DNA of 19,901 bases, from assembly GCA_013695115.1 (NCBI GenBank), contig JACDBD010000245.1, positions 1 to 19,901 of the forward strand, written 5' to 3'. The notes beneath the pieces were generated by a model. That model had not been told where the DNA came from. It was given only the letters and a program-made list of their open reading frames with translations, and searched no databases. Numbering within the stretch: position 1 is the stretch's first letter; every line of letters begins with the position of its first letter. This DNA is from Actinomycetota bacterium. GTDB taxonomy: Bacteria > Actinomycetota > Acidimicrobiia > IMCC26256 > JACDBD01. Below, in pieces: positions 15,399-19,901 of the stretch. Made by a program: the position numbers and the translations under genes.

Positions 15399-16111
15399 AA
15401 GGGCGCTCCGGTCGAGTCGATCACCTGGCCGTTGATCCAGCAGGCGTCGTCAGTACAGAGCCAGGCGATGAGACGGGCGGCGTCGTCGGGGTGACCCCAG
15501 GCCGGCACCCGCTCACGCTGCTCGGGGGTGGCCCAGCCGGTGTCGGTGGCTCCCGGGTTCACGGTGTTGACGGTGATCCCCCGAGCGAGCAGCTCGGCCG
15601 CCAGGGTGCGGGTGACCTGATGGATGGCGCCCTTGGTCGCGACGTAGCCGAGCTCGCCCGGCATCGGCCCGCGATGTTGGCCCGACGTCATCATCACGAC
15701 GCGGCCGCCGGTGCGGCCGTCGTGTTGCGCTGCGAACGCCTGCACGAGGAGCAACGTCGCCCGCGTGTTCACCGCCCACTGGGCGTCGAGCTCCTCGGCA
15801 TTGGTCTCCAATAGACCGAGGTGGTCACTTCGGGCGTGGTTGGCAACCAGCACGTCGACGTGACCGAGCGACGCGACCGCCGCCGCCATAACCTCCGCAG
15901 GCGCCGCCGGGTCGAGGAAGTCGGCTTCCATCGCCTCGATGCCATCGGGGTCCGCTCTCCACGGTTGGGCGGCGTCGTGCGCGGACCAGCCGCACAGGAA
16001 CAGGTCGGCGCCCAGGTCGGCCAGACGGCGCGCGATCGCAGCGCCGATACCGATGCGACGCGAGACGCCAGTCACGAGCGCGCACCGACCCTCGAGTGAA
16101 GGTTGAGACAT
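15395..16111 (-). CDS. SDR-family oxidoreductase (3-oxoacyl-ACP reductase-like)
   Basis: A 238-residue classical short-chain dehydrogenase. It has the coenzyme motif VTGVSRRIGIG (13-23), NHA (91-93) in place of NAG, S143 in MMTSG, and the catalytic pair Y156-x3-K160 in GYVATKGA, then TVNTVNPGATDTGW and a C-terminal WINGQVIDSTGAPF. It is thus expected to be active, unlike the SDR at 1632. The substrate is not predictable. ATG start at 16111 with AGAAAGG seven bases upstream on the minus strand. It is separated from the Nudix gene by 136 bp that hold repeats and dyads, so it seems to have its own regulation. Its 3' end carries a hairpin facing the dif-like site. Confidence 0.9.
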   Translation of the reverse strand: MSQPSLEGRCALVTGVSRRIGIGAAIARRLADLGADLFLCGWSAHDAAQPWRADPDGIEAMEADFLDPAAPAEVMAAAVASLGHVDVLVANHARSDHLGLLETNAEELDAQWAVNTRATLLLVQAFAAQHDGRTGGRVVMMTSGQHRGPMPGELGYVATKGAIHQVTRTLAAELLARGITVNTVNPGATDTGWATPEQRERVPAWGHPDDAARLIAWLCTDDACWINGQVIDSTGAPF

Positions 16112-16125
16112 GCGAGAGCCTTTCT

Positions 16126-16162
16126 GAGACCTGCCGTCGAAGCCGACGGCGACACCTGCCGT
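16126..16162 (-). repeat. Direct repeat pair and hairpin in the leader of the minus-strand SDR gene
   Basis: GAGACCTGCCGT (16126-16137) and GACACCTGCCGT (16151-16162) match at 11 of 12 bases with a 25-bp period. Between and overlapping them GCCGTCG (16133-16139) pairs with CGACGGC (16144-16150) around AAGC. They lie 15-51 bp upstream of the SDR start codon. Tandem sites on about two helical turns suggest a regulator operator; an RNA hairpin in the leader is the alternative. Confidence 0.45.
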
Positions 16163-16176
16163 TGGTCAGAGGCTCA

Positions 16177-16200
16177 GCGCACAATCCGACGTTAGTGCGC
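16177..16200 (-). promoter_or_regulatory. Inverted repeat with possible -10 box upstream of the SDR gene
   Basis: GCGCAC (16177-16182) and GTGCGC (16195-16200) are a perfect inverted repeat with a 12-bp spacer. On the minus strand the spacer contains TAACGT (16194-16189), a TANNNT-type -10 candidate; no convincing -35 is seen. This would give a leader of about 70 nt including the repeats at 16126-16162. Confidence 0.3.
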
Positions 16201-16221
16201 CACCGGGTCGACCGCCGGTGG
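16200..16221 (-). terminator. Hairpin after the Nudix gene
   Basis: CCACCGG (16200-16206) and CCGGTGG (16215-16221) form a perfect 7-bp stem with an 8-nt loop, 26 bp beyond the Nudix stop on the minus strand. It probably ends the minus-strand operon; no U-tract. Confidence 0.45.
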
Positions 16222-16247
16222 ATACACGACGCCGTCCCGGAGGTGCA

Positions 16248-16694
16248 TCACGCTCGCGGCGGCGGTTCGACGCCGAGGTCCACCGGTTCGGCCGGCTCGA
16301 GAATGTCGTGGTCGACGAGGAAGTCGAGTAGCCCGTGGACCAGGTGCATGCCGTCGAGCTCGGTGAGCGACACCCACGCAACCTCGGCGGCGTCGTCACC
16401 CGCAACCGGGGTCTGCGCGGGGTCGAGCACCGACACGGCGAAGTCCAGGATCACAAAGTGATGCGCGTCCCCGATGCGCTCCACCCAGCCGAGGAACCGC
16501 TCCACGACCACCTCGATGCCGGTCTCCTCGGCGACCTCGCGCACGACCGCCTCGTGCAGTTCCTCGCCCACCTGCACCCGGCCGCCCGGCACCGACCACT
16601 CCCCCGCCGCCGGGCCCCGCCCCCGGCGGACGAGCAGTACCTCGTTGTCTCGGAGCGCGACCCCGCCGACGGCAACCTCGACGACGTCACTCAC
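16248..16694 (-). CDS. Nudix hydrolase
   Basis: A 148-residue MutT/Nudix protein. The Nudix box G-x5-E-x7-REVAEETGI is complete at about residues 38-60 (GGRVQVGEELHEAVVREVAEETGI), preceded by VLLVRRGRGPAAGEWSVP. It should hydrolyse a nucleoside diphosphate linked to another group; substrate unknown. The C-terminal part (EVAWVSLTELDGMHLVHGLLDFL) is ordinary for ADP-ribose pyrophosphatase-like members. GTG start at 16694, in a 4-bp overlap (GTGA) with the stop of the upstream GNAT gene, so the two are co-translated. Confidence 0.92.
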   Translation of the reverse strand: MSDVVEVAVGGVALRDNEVLLVRRGRGPAAGEWSVPGGRVQVGEELHEAVVREVAEETGIEVVVERFLGWVERIGDAHHFVILDFAVSVLDPAQTPVAGDDAAEVAWVSLTELDGMHLVHGLLDFLVDHDILEPAEPVDLGVEPPPRA

Positions 16695-17170
16695 GCGTCG
16701 CTCGATCCCGCGCGCCGGTGCATGACGATGGCGCGGGCAGTGAAGCCCGACCTCTCGAAGAAATTCTTGGCCGACCGATGCCCCGGCAGAGCGAGCGCAT
16801 CGATCCCGACGCAGTCGTGCCGGCCGCAGAACGCCACCAGGTCGCCCGCCAACGCCTCGCCTACCGCCACGCCGCGCGCCTCGGGCTCGACGAAGAGGTC
16901 GGTGATCACTCCCAGGGTCGCGCCCGAGCGCAACTGCTCTAACTCGGCCGCGCCGAAGCCGATGATCGCGTCGTCGATCGTCCCCACGAGCAGACAGGCG
17001 TCGTCCCGGTCGAGCAGCACACCGTACGAGTCCTCGAGCGGCTCGGGCCGGCTTTCACGCACTGCCCACAGGGCGCCGCCCTTCATGGCGGCGAGCTCGG
17101 TACGCATGAGGCGGGCGAGCTCGGCGATGCGGCTCAGGTCGGCGGGTGCGGCCGCGCGGCTCGCCTCCAC
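16691..17170 (-). CDS. GNAT-family N-acetyltransferase
   Basis: A 159-residue acetyltransferase-like protein. The acetyl-CoA binding motif A is GVITDLFVEPEARGVAVGEAL, where the usual R/QxxGxG/A reads ARGVAVG; a beta4 strand DDAIIGFGAAEL precedes it, and NFFERSGFTARAIVMHR near the end is the normal motif B. N-terminal ADLSRIAELARLMRTEL fits the GNAT first helix. Acetyl acceptor unknown. GTG start; the gap to the preceding gene's stop is two bases, and its stop overlaps the Nudix start, so it sits in the middle of a tight minus-strand operon. Confidence 0.83.
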   Translation of the reverse strand: MEASRAAAPADLSRIAELARLMRTELAAMKGGALWAVRESRPEPLEDSYGVLLDRDDACLLVGTIDDAIIGFGAAELEQLRSGATLGVITDLFVEPEARGVAVGEALAGDLVAFCGRHDCVGIDALALPGHRSAKNFFERSGFTARAIVMHRRAGSSDA

Positions 17171-17172
17171 CG

Positions 17173-17745
17173 CTAGGTGATGAGCTGGTCGATCTTGAAC
17201 AGGATCGTGCGGCGACCGCGGTGCGCTTCCTCGTAGGCCCGCACAGCGGCGAGGTCGCGCGCCGATAGGCCGTCGAGACGCTCCACCACCTGGGACGCCG
17301 AGAGCTCGTCGTAGTCGGGGATCGCCAACGCCTGCGCCTCGGCCCGCTGCACCGTGGTGTCGACCGCCGGCTCGGACTGGCGACCACGGTCCGGTGCCGC
17401 GGTGGCCGGCCGGCCGTTCGTGGTCTCGGGAGCCGCATTCGACCCGTCACCCGGTACCACGAGGCCGGAGAACGCCTGCTCGGCCAGCTGGCGGGCGCCC
17501 CGCAGGCCGTCTTCGACCCGGCGGCGCACGTCGGGACCGAGAGTGAGGGCAGCTTCGCCGAGTGAGCGCGCCCCCGACGCCTGCTCCCCCACCTTGCGTC
17601 GGCGCGACGTCAGCTCGGAGCGCCCGCGCGAGACGAAGACCTTGAGGAACGTCGGGACGGTGTCGCGCACGTACAGCGCGAGGCCGACCGGCCCGTACAC
17701 GAGGAGGTCGAGCGCCCGTTCCGCCGGGTTTTGGTCGTCGCTCAC
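17173..17745 (-). CDS. Conserved actinobacterial protein of unknown function
   Basis: A 190-residue protein I cannot assign with confidence. The N-terminus (ERALDLLVYGPVGLALYVRDTVPTFLKVFVSRGR) is amphipathic to hydrophobic and could lie on a membrane. The middle is helical and charged, followed by a low-complexity Ala/Pro/Thr linker (~100-130). The end, IPDYDELSASQVVERLDGLS and RDLAAVRAYEEAHRGRRTIL, is a conserved small motif that I recall from actinobacterial proteins, some annotated as lipid droplet-associated; that link is weak. GTG start at 17745, six bases after a TAGGAT box that overlaps the lnt stop codon. It is followed by the GNAT gene after two bases. Confidence 0.75.
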   Translation of the reverse strand: MSDDQNPAERALDLLVYGPVGLALYVRDTVPTFLKVFVSRGRSELTSRRRKVGEQASGARSLGEAALTLGPDVRRRVEDGLRGARQLAEQAFSGLVVPGDGSNAAPETTNGRPATAAPDRGRQSEPAVDTTVQRAEAQALAIPDYDELSASQVVERLDGLSARDLAAVRAYEEAHRGRRTILFKIDQLIT

Positions 17746-17757
17746 GCGCCCATCCTA
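17743..17757 (-). promoter_or_regulatory. Leaderless-type promoter (-10 TAGGAT) overlapping the lnt stop codon
   Basis: On the minus strand TAGGAT (17757-17752) is followed by six bases (GGGCGC) and the GTG start at 17745. The first three bases of the hexamer are the TAG stop codon of lnt. It would give the unknown-protein/GNAT/Nudix genes a start site independent of lnt. Confidence 0.5.
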
Positions 17758-19365
17758 GGACGCGCCCGGTGACGCGATGCGAGGCGGAGGAACCCACCGC
17801 CAGCGGCCGTACGCGGCCGAGGCGACGAGCGCGAGGGCACTGGCCCAGATCACCCAGTCGCCGTAGCGGACGTAGGGCGTCTGGCCGGTCGTCGTGACCA
17901 CTTCGGACGTCACCACCTCGTTCTCGAAGAGCTCGGTCGTGTGGCTCACGTCGCCGCGCGCGTCGATCCGCCCACTGATACCGGAGATCGAGGCCTGCAC
18001 GACCGGCCGCCCGGTCTCCGCGGCGCGCATCTGGCCCAGCGCGATGTGCTGTTCGGAGTTGGCCGACCGACGGTACGACCGGTTGTTGGTGGTGACCACG
18101 ATGATCTCGGATCCGTCCCGTACGAAGTCGCGCACGAGCGGACCGAACGCCGACTCGAAGCAGATGATCGTGCCCACCCGATGCCCGGCGACCTCGAAGA
18201 GGCTGCGCCCCTTCCCGGGCGCGTAGTCGTACGGGATCCGGTCGAGAATCCCGCCCCAGTCGAGGAAGCGCCGGAGGGGCACGTACTCCCCGAACGGCAC
18301 GAGATGCTGCTTGGCGTAGGTCCCCTGGAGCTCGCCGTCGGGGTCGAAGAGGAGGTTGGTGTTGTAGTCACGCCCGTCGGGCGCGGGCAGCAGCGCGTTC
18401 ACGAGCATGGCGGAGTCGTGGGCGGCGCCGATGTCGGTGATCCGCTTGCGGAGGTCCGGATCCTGCTCCGGGTTGCGGTTCAGCGACGACTCGGGGAACA
18501 CGATCAGGTCGTACTTCCCCTCGATCGTGTTGGCCAGCTCGAAGTGCTGCTCAACCACGACCGCCTCGAACTCGATTGGGTCGGTGATGTCGCGGTTCTG
18601 GTCGTTGCCCTGGATGGTCGCGATCCGAAGGTGGCCGGTCTCGGTCGGTTCGTAGCGGAACCCGTGGCCGAGGCCAACGGCCACGACGACCCCCGCGAGG
18701 CCGGCAGCGGCGAACGACAGCGGCCGCCACGACCGGGTGCGGGCGTCCATGAACGCGTCGAGGAGCAGACCGTTCACTGCCACGACCAGGAACGTCACCA
18801 GCGCGATGCCACCCCAGCTCGCAAGCGACCGGGCCACGGGGAAGTCGTGGAGTGCCGCCCCCGTCTCCCCCCACGGCAAGCCACCGAACGGGAAGCGACC
18901 GCGCAGCTGCTCGAAGAGCACCCACGTCCCCGCGGTGAGCCATGGCGATCGAATCCCGAAGCGGGCCAGGCCGGCGATCAGTGCTCCCGGCGCGGCGATG
19001 TACGCCCCGCCCGCCACGGTCAACGGAAGGTACGCGACCGCGCCGAAGTACCAGATCCAGGAGAGGATCACGCCGAAGAACGCGAGCCCGAAGCAGAACC
19101 CGTACAGGGCAGCCCGTCGGGGGGTTGCGTCCCGCCACGCCCACAAGAGGGGTACCAGTGCCACCAGCGCGAGTGGGCCGAGGTCGAGTCCGGGGAACGC
19201 GGCGGAGAGGAGCAGGCCCGACCCGATCGCGGCCGAGATACGCCACCGGACCGGCGCATCCCACCGGGGCCAGTGCGGCCGCCAGTGTCTCCGGGCGCGT
19301 CGTGAGGGGGTGGGCTCGGGTCGGTCTGCCTCCGAAGGGGCAGCCGCCGCGACACGTGTGGTCAT
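17755..19365 (-). CDS. lnt: Apolipoprotein N-acyltransferase
   Basis: A 536-residue membrane enzyme that adds the third acyl chain to lipoproteins. Residues 1-42 are an Arg/Pro-rich cytoplasmic tail; about six to seven membrane segments follow between 43 and 235 (for example 60-75, 88-108, 112-132, 184-202, 217-233). Then comes a nitrilase-like periplasmic domain with the catalytic triad in family context: E292 (FPESSLNR), K352 (YAKQHLVPFGEYVP, with E360) and C402 (IICFES). A last membrane helix is near 505-520. There is no fused dolichol-phosphate mannose synthase domain, which mycobacterial Lnt (Ppm1) can carry. ATG start at 19365 without a clear ribosome-binding site, 28 bp after the DUF4193 gene. 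Confidence 0.93.
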   Translation of the reverse strand: MTTRVAAAAPSEADRPEPTPSRRARRHWRPHWPRWDAPVRWRISAAIGSGLLLSAAFPGLDLGPLALVALVPLLWAWRDATPRRAALYGFCFGLAFFGVILSWIWYFGAVAYLPLTVAGGAYIAAPGALIAGLARFGIRSPWLTAGTWVLFEQLRGRFPFGGLPWGETGAALHDFPVARSLASWGGIALVTFLVVAVNGLLLDAFMDARTRSWRPLSFAAAGLAGVVVAVGLGHGFRYEPTETGHLRIATIQGNDQNRDITDPIEFEAVVVEQHFELANTIEGKYDLIVFPESSLNRNPEQDPDLRKRITDIGAAHDSAMLVNALLPAPDGRDYNTNLLFDPDGELQGTYAKQHLVPFGEYVPLRRFLDWGGILDRIPYDYAPGKGRSLFEVAGHRVGTIICFESAFGPLVRDFVRDGSEIIVVTTNNRSYRRSANSEQHIALGQMRAAETGRPVVQASISGISGRIDARGDVSHTTELFENEVVTSEVVTTTGQTPYVRYGDWVIWASALALVASAAYGRWRWVPPPRIASPGAS

Positions 19366-19393
19366 GCTGCCGGACAGGATCGCGCCGCGTGCG

Positions 19394-19901
19394 CTAGGCG
19401 CAGTCGCGGCACAGCATCCGTTTCTCGTCGGCGAGCTGGTTACGAGTCAGCACGAGGAAGCACGACGCGCAGAGGAACTCGCCCGGGCGCCGCGGAAGGA
19501 TCTTGGCGGGTCCCTCGCCCGGCTCGTCCGTGTCGGCCTCCTCTTCCTCGACCGCCTCCTCGTCGTCCTCGAGGGTCGCGGCCGCCGTGCGCTCCTTGAG
19601 CAGTACGTCGAGCGGCTCCTCGACATCGTCGGGATGGAGCTCGTCGTCGAGCTCGACGGCGACTTCTTCCTCTTCTTCGGCGCTCTCGGTCGCCGGCGCC
19701 GCCGCCGGCGCCACGGCCGGGACCGCCACCGGCTCGGCGTCGTCGGCTACGTCGGCGGCCGCGTCGAGATCGACGATGTCGACCACAGTCTCGTCGAGGT
19801 CGGGGTCGGGGTCGTCGATCTCTTCTTCGAGCTCGTCGTCGAGGTCCTCTTCCTCCTCGAGATCGTCCTCATCGAGGTCGGGCTCCTCCTCGAGCTCGTT
19901 C
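19394..19901 (-). CDS. DUF4193-type zinc-ribbon protein with long acidic region (5' end outside window)
   Basis: The frame is open from the right edge, giving at least 168 residues; an internal GTG at 19786 could start a 130-residue form, but the coding-like acidic sequence upstream of it argues for a longer protein. The C-terminus GEFLCASCFLVLTRNQLADE with MLCRDCA has the CxxC...CxxC zinc-ribbon pattern and wording of actinobacterial DUF4193 proteins (around ~100 residues, unknown function). Before that, nearly all is Asp/Glu with Ala/Val/Pro spacers (EEEEEVAVELDDELHPDD; upstream LEEEPDLDEDDLEEEEDL). DUF4193 proteins I know have a shorter acidic stretch. Neighbour to lnt by 28 bp. Function unknown. 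Confidence 0.75.
   Translation of the reverse strand, partial: NELEEEPDLDEDDLEEEEDLDDELEEEIDDPDPDLDETVVDIVDLDAAADVADDAEPVAVPAVAPAAAPATESAEEEEEVAVELDDELHPDDVEEPLDVLLKERTAAATLEDDEEAVEEEEADTDEPGEGPAKILPRRPGEFLCASCFLVLTRNQLADEKRMLCRDCA

Overview
This window is a compact, very GC-rich actinobacterial chromosome segment with 24 genes and almost no spare DNA. Three things point to Actinobacteria: the third-codon G/C bias, the many GTG starts, and a gene block that matches, in order, the Mycobacterium tuberculosis Rv1822-Rv1832 neighbourhood (pgsA-like, gcvH, garA-like FHA, MerR/FtsR-like, bifunctional nuclease, second MerR, gcvP). A DUF4193 protein and an apolipoprotein N-acyltransferase support this. 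An uncultured Acidimicrobiia-like lineage is my guess; the sequence alone does not settle it.

Layout, left to right. (1) 2-1632: the end of a CO-dehydrogenase-type accessory cluster (CoxE-like VWA protein, cut by the window edge, then two XdhC/CoxF-family genes), translationally coupled to an atypical SDR and a Dabb-domain protein (to 2668). (2) 2690-5778: a CDP-alcohol phosphatidyltransferase overlapping a fused sugar-nucleotidyltransferase/phosphomannomutase-like gene. The mutase half lacks recognisable catalytic loops. (3) 5824-9948: an ABM monooxygenase-like gene, then gcvH, a LipM-type octanoyltransferase, a GarA-like zinc-ribbon/FHA protein, an FtsR-like MerR regulator, hpt, and a bifunctional-nuclease (DUF151) gene. 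(4) 10170-15208: a second MerR regulator, a conserved PD-(D/E)xK-like protein, gcvT and a full-length gcvP. (5) 15209-15394: a short intergenic region with a dif-like XerCD site flanked by hairpins. (6) 15395-19901, all on the minus strand: an SDR, a Nudix hydrolase, a GNAT, an unknown protein, lnt, and a DUF4193 protein cut by the right edge.

Functional links: gcvH, gcvT, gcvP and the lipM-like gene supply H, T and P proteins of the glycine cleavage system plus the enzyme expected to octanoylate the H protein. The L protein and lipoyl synthase are not here. The GarA/OdhI-like switch protein beside them fits control of 2-oxoglutarate/glutamate metabolism.

The most notable observation is at 15301-15328: an 11+6+11 bp sequence with the hallmarks of a chromosomal dif site. 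It sits where gene orientation flips: all 18 genes to the left are on the plus strand and all 6 to the right are on the minus strand. That is the expected architecture of a replication terminus. Other notable signals are recurrent TANNNT boxes 6-8 nt upstream of start codons (leaderless promoters), a 10-bp-arm palindrome at the gcvH promoter, and a promoter buried in an inverted repeat in front of the second MerR gene.
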